NCBI RefSeq assembly: GCF_016863335.1
Contig: NZ_BOOR01000032.1
Coordinates: forward strand, 1-64,000
From: Planotetraspora thailandica
GTDB taxonomy: Bacteria > Actinomycetota > Actinomycetes > Streptosporangiales > Streptosporangiaceae
DNA length: 64,000 nt
Reading direction: 5' to 3'
In this document: one piece after another, positions 55,787 through 63,643 of the stretch
Layout of the letters: each line of letters begins with the position of its first letter
Position numbering within the stretch: position 1 is the first letter of the stretch
Translations under genes and position numbers: made by a program
Notes under the pieces: model-generated
Told to the model about the DNA's origin: nothing
Database searches by the model: none
Seen by the model: the letters and a program-made list of their open reading frames with translations, nothing else

Positions 55787-57265
55787 TCATCGAGGGTGAT
55801 CGCCGGGGGCGTACTTCTTCCAGGTGCCTCCGGCTTCGGCGGCGATCCTGGTGGTGCTTTTGTCGTGGTAGCCGAGTGCTTGGGCGACCACGGGAGGCGG
55901 GGCCTGCAGGACGAGTTGCCGGATAGCGGCGGTGCGGCCTCGCTCGACGGGGACGCCGATTTCTCGTAGCGCATCCCGCAGGGTGGTGGGGTTCATTGGC
56001 CGGGTCGTCCGTCGGCCGGGAAACAGCCATCGGGGGTTGGAGTTCGTAGCCGACGTGTTGTCCTGCAGGGCCTGCACGTAGCTCAGTAGCAAGTCCGCTA
56101 CTGGTTCGGGGACTGGAGAGGGTGGATCGCCGAGCCGAAATGCGACGTGCTCGTCGTCGTGGAGGACGTCGTCGACGGTGAGGCGGACGATTCGGCTGAC
56201 GGGTTGGGCGAAGAGCAGGACCAGGCAGGCCGCGATCCGGGCCCCGAGTGGTGGGGTGTCGTCGGTGAGAATCCGTTGCAGCACGGTGATCCGGCGGTGC
56301 TGGCCCATCGGATTGGGGTTCGTCGTGATCCGGTCGGGGATCGTTAGCGTTGGCATGCGGCGGGTGGTCATGCACCAGCGTAGGAAGACTCGCGCGGGGC
56401 GTCGGGTGGCGTACTTTTCGGCGTGCCAGGCGTCGAGGTCCGCCTGAGCGCAGGATGGCAGCTCGACGCCGCGTTCGGTGAGCCAAACGAGAAAGGCACT
56501 GGCCTGGGTGATCTGCTGCCGGCATTCGTTCATGGTGCTGGGCCCCAGCGGCCCCTTGCTCGCCTTGGCTCGTAGCTTGCGCAGCTGGTGCCAGATGGAA
56601 AAGTGCTGCAGCAGCCGGGCCTGCTCGGCATCGGTGATGGAGCCGAGGCGCTCGGCAAGCCAGCGTTCGAACAAGAGAAGCCGGCGGTCGACGCTTGGCA
56701 GGGCACCGCTGTCCATGAGCAGATCGCGCAGGTAGGTGGCGGTCCGCCAGGTCGGGACCTGCTGCAGCGCTTCGTGGGTGAGTGCGACCCGTCCGGCGGC
56801 GAGGTCTTGCAGCAGACCCGAGACTTGAGGGTTGCGCAGCCAGATCAGTCGGCTTTTGGGCCGGTCCATGCTCGTCAGCAGGTCGTGCAGTGGCACCAGG
56901 GGTGGGTGGATGCGTCCGGTGCCGTCGTCCAGGAGCGTGGTGAGCTTGTCAGCGAGCGTGCATCGTTCGCAGAGCCGGCCGCCGAGCAGCATGCCCTCGA
57001 AGCCGCAGCGGTCGCAGAAGAAGTCGCGGCTGATACCCGCGCAGTCTCGGCAGACAGCGATCCCGCAGGTGTCCCGGCCGGGTAGTAGTCGTTCGGTGTC
57101 GCAGCCTGGGCAGCGGCCCCGCACCCGCATGGCCCGCTCGAAGCAGGTCCGGCAGATTGGCCCGTCCGACCACTCCGCCGATTTCGGTGCTCGCCGGTTG
57201 CAGCGTGCGCAGGTGCGGATGTGCCAGCGCTCGTATTGCTCGCGGCTGACATTGGCGGGGCTCAT
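55787..57265 (-). CDS. zinc-ribbon protein with degenerate tyrosine-recombinase domain
   Basis: A 492-residue protein. The first ~105 residues hold six CxxC pairs (CARC, CRTC, CPGC, CRDC, CDRC, CERC), enough for three zinc ribbons. The C-terminal ~200 residues follow the tyrosine-recombinase plan: SRIVRLTVDDVLHDDE, then TAAIRQLVLQAPPPVVAQAL and GYHDKSTTRIAAEAGGTWKKY. At the place where an active recombinase has the tyrosine (STTxxY) it has Ala, so the canonical nucleophile seems lost; a Tyr eight residues later may or may not substitute. Its start overlaps the HTH gene stop by four bases. It probably assists, or directs DNA binding for, the active integrase at 57597. Confidence 0.75.
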   Translation of the reverse strand: MSPANVSREQYERWHIRTCARCNRRAPKSAEWSDGPICRTCFERAMRVRGRCPGCDTERLLPGRDTCGIAVCRDCAGISRDFFCDRCGFEGMLLGGRLCERCTLADKLTTLLDDGTGRIHPPLVPLHDLLTSMDRPKSRLIWLRNPQVSGLLQDLAAGRVALTHEALQQVPTWRTATYLRDLLMDSGALPSVDRRLLLFERWLAERLGSITDAEQARLLQHFSIWHQLRKLRAKASKGPLGPSTMNECRQQITQASAFLVWLTERGVELPSCAQADLDAWHAEKYATRRPARVFLRWCMTTRRMPTLTIPDRITTNPNPMGQHRRITVLQRILTDDTPPLGARIAACLVLLFAQPVSRIVRLTVDDVLHDDEHVAFRLGDPPSPVPEPVADLLLSYVQALQDNTSATNSNPRWLFPGRRTTRPMNPTTLRDALREIGVPVERGRTAAIRQLVLQAPPPVVAQALGYHDKSTTRIAAEAGGTWKKYAPGDHPR

Positions 57266-57600
57266 TTGTTGCCGGTGATCCGAGCACGCTTGGGGCGAAT
57301 GGTGGCGGCCAGGTCGACGACCTCGGCGCCACCGGAGACCGCGGTTCGACGTGGGGCGACGTTCTCAGCCCGGGTGGCGATCAGCTCGGCGGGGGTGACG
57401 TCGAGGATGTCGCAGAGCGCGGCGAGCACCGGAAGCGACAACCGCTCCGGGGTCTGGGTGACCAGGCGCCAGACCTGGACCGAGGACAGCTCGATGCCGC
57501 GCTCGGCCAGGAGCGGGGACAGATCGGAGGCGGCGAAGATGCCTCGGGTGGCCATCACTTCACGCAACCGCCATTGGTAGCTGACCTGGCGCTTCATCAA
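57262..57600 (-). CDS. XRE/Cro-type HTH protein of recombinase cassette
   Basis: A 112-residue DNA-binding protein. The YozG-like HTH is at ~15-75 (LREVMATRGIFAASDLSPLL, LSSVQVWRLVTQTPERLSL, then PVLAALCDILDVTPAEL). The tail is basic. Start and stop each overlap a neighbour by four bases (57597-57600 and 57262-57265), so it is translated with the two recombinase genes. A small HTH between two recombinases suggests a directionality factor or repressor of the element. Confidence 0.8.
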   Translation of the reverse strand: MMKRQVSYQWRLREVMATRGIFAASDLSPLLAERGIELSSVQVWRLVTQTPERLSLPVLAALCDILDVTPAELIATRAENVAPRRTAVSGGAEVVDLAATIRPKRARITGNK

Positions 57601-58241
57601 GCCCTCCTCGCCGGCCGGAGGGCGGCCTCCATGGTGGCGTCCAGCGCTCTGCGCAAGGTGCGGGTGCGAAAGTCAGAGGACACGCAGGTATAGATCGCGG
57701 TCGTGGAGGCGTGTTCGTGCCCGACCTGTTCTTGCACGAACCGGGCGTCCCAGCCGTCCTCGATCAGGTGAGTGACATACGACCTTCGGAAAGAATGGAA
57801 GTCCAACCCCTCGTCCAGCCCCAGGGCGTCTCGATAGGCCGCGAAGCGGGCGTTCATCTGGGAGAAGCCCACACGGGCCGAACGCTCTGAGGGCCACAAA
57901 GCCCCGGTGCCGGCGGTGGCGAACAGCGGGCGGACCTCCTCGTTCCACTGCTGGAGGATCTCCGCTGACCAGTCGAAGACCGTCAGCACACTGCGGCGCT
58001 TGGGCGGCGAGCCCTTCTTGGCCTTGCCGTGGCGAACATAGACAACGCCGTACTCGCCGAACTCCGCCCCATCGGGATTGCGGCCGAAATCGACCGCGTC
58101 CAGCATTCGGGCCTCGTTGCGCCGCAGGCCGAAAGCATAAGCGGTCTTGAACAGCATCGCGTCGCGGAAGGCCGGCAACCAGCCCTTGCGGCCACGTTCT
58201 TGCACCTGAACGACCTGCTCATCGGCGTGGTCGAAACTCAT
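57597..58241 (-). CDS. tyrosine recombinase catalytic domain, N-terminus lost
   Basis: A 214-residue frame with a full catalytic set: Arg in GLRRNEARMLD, HxxR in FHSFRRSYVTHL, His in VGHEHAS, and the Tyr in STTAIYTCV. Typical family members are ~350-400 residues with an N-terminal SAM-like arm-binding domain, which is absent; the gene begins at ATG 58241, right at the junction with the interrupted oxidoreductase gene. So either the 5' half was deleted or the present ATG is a chance start. Its stop overlaps the HTH gene (ATGA). Confidence 0.8.
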   Translation of the reverse strand: MSFDHADEQVVQVQERGRKGWLPAFRDAMLFKTAYAFGLRRNEARMLDAVDFGRNPDGAEFGEYGVVYVRHGKAKKGSPPKRRSVLTVFDWSAEILQQWNEEVRPLFATAGTGALWPSERSARVGFSQMNARFAAYRDALGLDEGLDFHSFRRSYVTHLIEDGWDARFVQEQVGHEHASTTAIYTCVSSDFRTRTLRRALDATMEAALRPARRA

Positions 58242-58761
58242 GGTTCGGTTCGCTTGCCGTACCGATGACGGTCAACCCTCGGGCGATCGCGAACTGCGCG
58301 GCAGCGCTGCCGACCCCGCCCGCGGCGCCCTCAACCAGGAGGACCTGCCCGCTGGCGACGCCGAGAAGCTCCAGACCACGCAGCGCGGTCTCGGCGGCCA
58401 ACGCGACCCCGGCCGCCTGCTCCCAGCTCAGCGCGTCCGGCTTGCGAGTGAAGTGGTCGAGGACCGCGAACTCGGCGGTCGTGGCGGAGCCCATCCCGAA
58501 CACCTCGTCCCCGACCCGGACGCCGTCGACGCCCGCACCGACCTCGTCAACCACGCCGGACGCCTCGAAGCCGACGATCCTGGGCAGTTGCATGGGGAAG
58601 GCATCCTTGAGCAGACCGGACCTGAACTTCCAGTCCGTCGGATTCACTCCGGCCGCGCGAACCGCGATCCGTACCTGCCCGGGGCCGGCATGCGGTTCCG
58701 GCACATGGCTCAGTTCCAGCACCGAGGGATCACCGTACTTCACGTAGCTCAACGCCAACAT
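58219..58761 (-). pseudogene. quinone oxidoreductase (zinc-independent MDR), C-terminally truncated
   Basis: A 180-codon frame from ATG 58761 (AGGAAGG upstream). The N-terminal GroES-like half is intact (YGDPSVLELSHVPEPHAGPG, AAGVNPTDWKFRSGLL, GFEASGVVDEVG), followed by the cofactor loop EGAAGGVGSAAAQFAIARGL. Full enzymes have ~305-310 residues; here homology stops after TASEPNHEF at ~58240, where the recombinase cassette starts. It is co-oriented with, and three bases after, the LLM oxidoreductase, so the pair was once an operon. Probably inactive. Confidence 0.85.
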
Positions 58762-58764
58762 CTC

Positions 58765-59853
58765 TTACCTTCCTGCTGAAGAGGCACGGGGATTCCCCCC
58801 GAAAGTGGACACTAGTTTCGTACTGTTACGCGGCTGCGACGCAAGCGCGGCCCGGACGGCGGGTGCCACCTCGCCGCCGAGCAACTCGATCGCCCGCATG
58901 ACGTCGTGGTGCGGCACGGAGCCGATGGCCAGCTGGATCAGTAGCCGCTGGTGCCCGAATATCTCGTGCTCGCGCAGAATCTTCTCGGCGACCTGAGCGG
59001 GCGACCCGATGAGCAGTGGTCCGTTGAGGCCGGCGCGCCCGTCGAAGTCGGCGCGCGTCATCTCGCGTAGCCCGCGCTCCCGCCCGATGCGGTTCAGGAC
59101 TTCCGCCTCGGCTGGAAAGTACAGGTCGTTAGCCCGCTGTGAGGTCGGTGCGACGAAGCCGTGCTGCGCCAGCGCGAGGGGCTGTGGCGCGTGCCCGGCC
59201 TGCGAGGCGGCCTGTCGATGTATCTGCGCCAGTGGCGCTGCGCTGCGCAGGGCACCGCCGAGGATCGACAACGTCATCGGTAGGCCAAGGCTCCCGGCAC
59301 GCACAGCTGACTGCGGCGTTCCGCCCACCGCCACCCAGATCGGTAGGCTCTTTTGCGCCGGCCTGGGAAGAATCGCCTCGTCGTGCAGTGGCGGCCGGTG
59401 CAGTCCAGCCCAGGTCACCCGTTCGTGATCCCGCAGCTTCATCAGCAGTTCGACCTTCTCGGCGAACAGCGACTCATAGTCGGCGAGGTCGTAGCCGAAG
59501 AGCCGGAACGGTTCGACGAGTACCCCACGGCCAGCCATGATCTCGGCACGGCCACGACTGATCAGGTCGAGCGTGGCGAACTGCTCGAACACCCGCACCG
59601 GGTCGTCGGCGCTGAGCACCGTCACCGCGCTCGTCAGGCGGATACGAGTGGTACGGGCAGCCGCGGCTGCCAACACCACCGCGGGTGCCGAGGCGGCGAA
59701 ATCGGGCCGGTGATGCTCCCCGATACCGAAGACGTCCAGCCCGACCTCGTCCGCCAAAGCGATCTCCTCGACGAGCTCTGGCAACCGGCGAAGTGGGTTT
59801 AGTCCACCGGCATCTGGACTCACGTCGCCGAACGTGAACACGCCGATTTCCAT
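58765..59853 (-). CDS. LLM-class flavin-dependent oxidoreductase
   Basis: A 362-residue luciferase-like TIM-barrel protein: EIGVFTFGDVSP at the N-terminus, VGLDVFGIGEHHRPDFAAS, TSAVTVLSADDPVRVFEQFA, LISRGRAEIMAGRG, and a late LLIGSPAQVAEKIL. This is the alkanal-monooxygenase-like class that uses reduced flavin; its substrate is not deducible. The gene starts at ATG 59853 with GGAGGG upstream. It is followed after three bases by the truncated quinone oxidoreductase. The upstream gap 59854-60146 holds no gene. Confidence 0.88.
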   Translation of the reverse strand: MEIGVFTFGDVSPDAGGLNPLRRLPELVEEIALADEVGLDVFGIGEHHRPDFAASAPAVVLAAAAARTTRIRLTSAVTVLSADDPVRVFEQFATLDLISRGRAEIMAGRGVLVEPFRLFGYDLADYESLFAEKVELLMKLRDHERVTWAGLHRPPLHDEAILPRPAQKSLPIWVAVGGTPQSAVRAGSLGLPMTLSILGGALRSAAPLAQIHRQAASQAGHAPQPLALAQHGFVAPTSQRANDLYFPAEAEVLNRIGRERGLREMTRADFDGRAGLNGPLLIGSPAQVAEKILREHEIFGHQRLLIQLAIGSVPHHDVMRAIELLGGEVAPAVRAALASQPRNSTKLVSTFGGNPRASSAGR

Positions 59854-60146
59854 CGCAGCCCTCCTTGATTAGGTCCTGCCCTGCCGATCTTGTCGAGCCG
59901 AGGCGGAGTCCGGGCGGCGGCTGGGCCCGTCGCAGGCCGGCAAATGATCGGCAGGACAGGACCCAAATGGACCAAGCCGTCCGCTCGGATGAGAGCGTGC
60001 TTCACCCGCATTCCGTGCCGTCGCCGTCTCCGGCATGCATACCGTCGCCGTGTCACGCCAACCCGCACACAGGGCACGTCTACCGCACGTGCGGCCCTCA
60101 CACCCCGGCGGGTACGGTCCCCGCCTCGCTCCCACCGATCGAAGGT

Positions 60147-60551
60147 CTACCTGAGCTTCTCGAGGAAGCTTGAGAAGTCGAGGTCCACCCAGTGCTCGAC
60201 GATAAGGCCGTTCTCGACCCGGTCGACGGCGGTGAGCGTCAGGAAGGCGGTCTTCCCGCCTGCCGGCAGACCGACGAACTCCCCGGTTTGCCTACCTCCC
60301 ATGCTGATTCGAGTCGCGACCTTGTTGCCTTCGGCGACCTGGTCCAGGACCGTCAGGGTGAAGTCCTCGAACGCGGGAAAGAGCGTCGAGTCGATTTCCA
60401 GCCAGGCGGAGCGGTCGTAGGCTCCGCCCATGGCGTGGTTGACGAGATCGGTGGAGATGTGGCTGTCGAAGGAGGTCTTCAGGTCCTTGCGGTTGTAGCT
60501 GTCGTAGAAGGCGTGTACGACCTGCTTCGCGGACTGGTCGATCTGCGTCAC
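60147..60551 (-). CDS. SnoaL-like / NTF2-fold ester cyclase family protein
   Basis: A 134-residue protein of the NTF2-like fold: AFYDSYNRKDLKTSFDSHIS, then DRSAWLEIDSTLFPAFEDFT, VATRISMGGRQTGEFVGLPA and VENGLIVEHWVDLDF. The order and the final HW...D pattern fit SnoaL-type polyketide cyclase/ester-cyclase relatives, most of which have unknown substrates. It is divergent from a TetR gene with a 110-bp gap carrying repeated AACTG-containing sites, so TetR very likely controls it. Confidence 0.85.
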   Translation of the reverse strand: MTQIDQSAKQVVHAFYDSYNRKDLKTSFDSHISTDLVNHAMGGAYDRSAWLEIDSTLFPAFEDFTLTVLDQVAEGNKVATRISMGGRQTGEFVGLPAGGKTAFLTLTAVDRVENGLIVEHWVDLDFSSFLEKLR

Positions 60552-60570
60552 TGATACTCCCTAATCCGAT

Positions 60571-60629
60571 CAGTTAACTGACGCACCCGCGCCAGTTGTG
60601 CGGACCAAGGCTAGCCCCCTAACTGGCGC
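60571..60629. promoter_or_regulatory. candidate TetR operator region
   Basis: The divergent gap holds CAGTTAACTG (60571-60580, palindrome), GCGCCAGTT (60589-60597) and its exact inverse AACTGGCGC (60621-60629). The string TAACTGRCGCAC occurs twice as a direct repeat. This cluster is a plausible binding site for the adjacent TetR protein. Confidence 0.55.
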
Positions 60630-60661
60630 ACGTCCACCACTTAGCTGGTAGGGTTGATGTC

Positions 60662-61321
60662 ATGAACCACGCGGCGACCTCGACGGGGCTACGAGCCGAC
60701 GCCGCGCGCAACCGACAGCGCATCGTCGATGCCGCCCGCGAGGTGTTCGCGCGGGACGGCCTTGATGTCTCGATGCGGCAGGTCGCCCTGCACGCGGGCG
60801 TTGGCGAGCCGACGCTCCGCCGGCGGTTCGCCACCAAGGCGGATCTGGTGGCGGAGGTGTTCCAAGACAAGATCGCCACGTACGCCGACGCCGCGGAAGC
60901 CGCGCTCGACGATCCGGACGTATGGCGCGGCTTCAGCTCATTCGTCTATCGCGCAGCAGGGATGCAACTCGCCGATCGCGGCTTCACCGAGTTGTTGACG
61001 ATGACGTTTCCCAAGTCGATGCGGGTCGAGCAGCATCGACTTCGGGCCTACACGGCTTTCACCGCCCTGATCGCCCGAGCGCAGTCGACGGGTGTGCTCC
61101 GCGAGGACTTCGTGGCCGAGGATCTGCCGCTGGTGCTCATCGCGCACGCAGGCGTGGTCGCCGCCGGAGGCGAGGTGGCCGGAGACCTCTCCGCACGGCT
61201 ACTCGCATACCTTCTGCAGGCGTTCGCGGCGCCCGGAGTAGCTGATCTGCCCCCGGCTCCGTCGCCCGCCGCGATCTACCGCGCCCTACTGCGCCTTCAC
61301 AGCGACGCCCCCGCATCATGA
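60662..61321 (+). CDS. TetR-family transcriptional regulator
   Basis: A 219-residue regulator with the TetR HTH at ~15-65 (NRQRIVDAAREVFARDGLDV, SMRQVALHAGVGEPTLRRRF, ATKADLVAEVF) and a helical ligand-binding half with a SBP-type C-terminal domain pattern (VLREDFVAEDLPLVLIAHAG). It is divergent from the SnoaL-like gene, whose promoter it probably represses together with its own. Such TetR/SnoaL pairs are common in actinobacteria. The ligand is unknown. Confidence 0.9.
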   Translation: MNHAATSTGLRADAARNRQRIVDAAREVFARDGLDVSMRQVALHAGVGEPTLRRRFATKADLVAEVFQDKIATYADAAEAALDDPDVWRGFSSFVYRAAGMQLADRGFTELLTMTFPKSMRVEQHRLRAYTAFTALIARAQSTGVLREDFVAEDLPLVLIAHAGVVAAGGEVAGDLSARLLAYLLQAFAAPGVADLPPAPSPAAIYRALLRLHSDAPAS

Positions 61322-61341
61322 TCGCCCGACTCGCGCGCAAA

Positions 61342-61405
61342 GGGCTCGCAGATGATTAACACGCCGAGTTGATCTCTTGCGGGGGGACGTCGGTGTTGAG
61401 GCGTC
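61342..61405 (-). pseudogene. transposase tail, inverted copy of 35151-35203
   Basis: The reverse strand encodes LNTDVPPQEINSAC and a stop, the same C-terminus as the fragment at 35151-35196. Positions 61348-61400 match it over 53 bases with one mismatch. No more of the gene remains. The rest of the gap 61406-61580 shows no feature. Confidence 0.6.
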
Positions 61406-61580
61406 CCAGAAGTAGGAGTCCGGGGCCTGGTCGTGCTCTCGTCTGCAGGCGGATCAAATGCACTGAGATCTGACAGCCTGCACGGGCGTCGCGCTGACGA
61501 CCTGAGAGCCCGCAGGGCGGGAGCAAGATATTCGTAATGTCCCATTACCTCTGAATCCGGCGGGCTTCAGAGGGGGACAT

Positions 61581-61635
61581 AGTTGATCAGAACTGCCCAC
61601 TTTCCGCAGATCGTGCGGGTGGGTTCTGATCAACT
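61581..61635 (+). other. candidate oriT hairpin or relaxosome operator
   Basis: AGTTGATCAGAAC (61581-61593) is exactly inverted at 61623-61635. The stem continues as CCCAC/GTGGG after a short bulge. It sits 38 bp before the mobC start. Long imperfect hairpins in this position are typical of oriT regions of MOB-type elements; function is inferred. Confidence 0.45.
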
Positions 61636-61672
61636 GGGACCGGGCGCGGTCGTCGGGGGAGCGGTCGAGAGC

Positions 61673-62092
61673 ATGTCCGATGGGGGAGAGGGAGCAGGGT
61701 CCAGGAGGGTGCGGCAGCGCCGACGCGAGCGTCAGGCCGTACCGAGGCCTTTCGTCGTGAAGTTCGTGCTGACCGAGCAGGAGTACGCGGACTTCCGTAA
61801 TGCGGCGGAGCGGCTCGGGATGGCGCATGGGGCGTACGCGGCTGAGGCGGCCTTGGCGGCGGCGCGGATGGCGAACCCGCCGTTGCCCGACCCGATGCGG
61901 GAGGCGCTGATCGAGCTGATGCACGCCTCGGGCCAGGTGCGCCGTATCGGGGTCAATCTCAACCAGGCCGTCGCGGCGCTCAACGCGACCGGTGCCGACC
62001 CGGGAAACCTTGTTCCGTATGCCGCTGCGTGCCTGCGTGCGGTGCAGCGGCTGGACGGAATCGCGGAAGCCGTACGGAAGACGATCCGATGA
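61673..62092 (+). CDS. mobC: MobC-like relaxosome accessory protein
   Basis: A 139-residue basic protein started at ATG 61673. The frame opens at TTG 61583 with a fair GAGGGGG, but that would place the oriT-like hairpin inside the coding region. The features fit MobC/plasmid mobilisation relaxosome proteins: a basic N-terminus (RRVRQRRRERQAVPRPF), the ribbon-helix-like VVKFVLTEQEYADFRNAAER, and the C-terminal signature ASGQVRRIGVNLNQAVAALN. It helps the relaxase open oriT. Its stop overlaps the relaxase start (ATGA). Confidence 0.82.
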   Translation: MSDGGEGAGSRRVRQRRRERQAVPRPFVVKFVLTEQEYADFRNAAERLGMAHGAYAAEAALAAARMANPPLPDPMREALIELMHASGQVRRIGVNLNQAVAALNATGADPGNLVPYAAACLRAVQRLDGIAEAVRKTIR

Positions 62093-63528
62093 TCGGAAAA
62101 GTGATGCGCGGGCGGCGCGTCGGTGGGCTGCTCTACTACCTGTACGGCCCGGGGCGAGCCAATGAGCATGTGAACCCGCACATTGTGGCGGGGTGGCGTC
62201 ATCCGGCAGAGGTGGAGCCAGCGCTCCGGCAGGATGGGGGTCGGGATTTCCGGAATCTGATCGGATTGCTGAATCAGCCTGTCGCCGCGCTCGCGGCCAA
62301 CGAGTACGACGAGCCGGTGTGGCACTGCGTTGCCCGAGCCGCGCGCGAGGACCGGATCCTGAACGATGACGAGTGGGCTCAGGTCGCGGACGAGATCATG
62401 GCGCGTACCGGTTTGGCCCCGGCCGACGATGACGGTGGCGTGCGTTGGGTCGCCGTACGGCACGCCGACGACCACATCCACATCGTCGCCACGCTCGCCC
62501 GACAAGACGGGGCCAAGCCCAAGACCTGGAACGACTTCTATCGGGTGCGGGAGGCATGCCAGGCGGTCGAACGCCGGTATGGCCTTCGCGTGACGGCTCC
62601 GGGGGACCGTACGGCGGCGCGGCGGCCGACCCGCAGCGAGACCGAGCAGGCCCGGCGGCGGGGCTGGGATGAGGTGCCGAGGACGGTGCTTCGGCGGCAT
62701 GTCATCACGGCGGCGGCCGGTGCCGCGTCGGAAGAGCAATTCTTCCGGCGGCTGGAAGCCTCCGGAGTGCTGGTGCGGCAGAGGATGAGCCAGCGCAGCC
62801 TCGGCGAGGTGACGGGGTATGCGGTCGCCCTCCCGACGCACATCAATGACACGGGGGAGCCGGTCTGGTTCGGTGGCGGAAGGCTGGCTTCCGATCTCAC
62901 TTTTCCGAAGCTCCGCGCGCGGTGGAGTAGCGGGGGCGTGAGCGGCTATGACGGCGTCAGTTCAGAGGAACGCCGACAGCTGTGGGAGGAGGTGTCGATG
63001 GCGGCTCGGCAGGCGGCCGCGCATCTCCGCGAGTCTGCCGGCGACCCACTCGTCCCGGTGGACCTGCCGGGGGTGACCTCGGACCTGTTGCACGTCGCAG
63101 CGCGGTTGCTGAAGGATCGGCGCCTTCGGGACGCGGCGGAGGCGTTCGACCGGGCCGCGCGGGAGCCGTACGCCCGGATCCCGCATCCCACGCGAAGCGG
63201 GATGGGCCTGTGCCGGGCGGTGCGACGGTTGGCTTCCGCGGGGACGGGGCAACCGGGTGGTTCGCTCATCGCCGATGTGGCGGCGCTGGTGATCGCGGTG
63301 GCGGAGTTCCGCGCGGCTCAGGGCAGGATGGCTCAGGCGTTGGCGGCGAGGGCGGCTGCCCAGTGTCTGGGTGGAATCGCGCCAGTGGCGGGTGCTGTGG
63401 TGCGGTTGGCCGCGGCGGACTTCCCGCAGCGTATTCCGCCGCCCGGCCCGGATTCCGTCCGCCATCCGCGTTCTTCTGGCCGTTCCGCCGACCCTCCGGC
63501 GCATTCCGTGTCACCCGGGCGCCGGTAA
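62089..63528 (+). CDS. relaxase / mobilisation nuclease
   Basis: A 479-residue relaxase started at ATG 62089, which overlaps the mobC stop. Residues ~1-170 are the relaxase domain: an N-terminal LLYYLYGPGRANEH with candidate catalytic tyrosines, and the metal-binding three-histidine motif HADDHIHIVATL at ~124. The C-terminal ~300 residues are helical and basic, as in actinobacterial ICE/AICE-like mobilisation proteins. It nicks one strand at oriT and pilots it during conjugal transfer. No coupling or secretion genes are inside the window; they may follow beyond 64000, or be supplied in trans. Confidence 0.85.
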   Translation: MIGKVMRGRRVGGLLYYLYGPGRANEHVNPHIVAGWRHPAEVEPALRQDGGRDFRNLIGLLNQPVAALAANEYDEPVWHCVARAAREDRILNDDEWAQVADEIMARTGLAPADDDGGVRWVAVRHADDHIHIVATLARQDGAKPKTWNDFYRVREACQAVERRYGLRVTAPGDRTAARRPTRSETEQARRRGWDEVPRTVLRRHVITAAAGAASEEQFFRRLEASGVLVRQRMSQRSLGEVTGYAVALPTHINDTGEPVWFGGGRLASDLTFPKLRARWSSGGVSGYDGVSSEERRQLWEEVSMAARQAAAHLRESAGDPLVPVDLPGVTSDLLHVAARLLKDRRLRDAAEAFDRAAREPYARIPHPTRSGMGLCRAVRRLASAGTGQPGGSLIADVAALVIAVAEFRAAQGRMAQALAARAAAQCLGGIAPVAGAVVRLAAADFPQRIPPPGPDSVRHPRSSGRSADPPAHSVSPGRR

Positions 63529-63643
63529 CCGGAAGATCGTTATTTTGCCTGCGCGACTCGTTGTTGATCTCCACGGCATAACTGTCAGTGGCTGCATAAA
63601 GTGGTTGATCATCTTCGCTTCGTGATCGACCCGGGGTGCCGTC

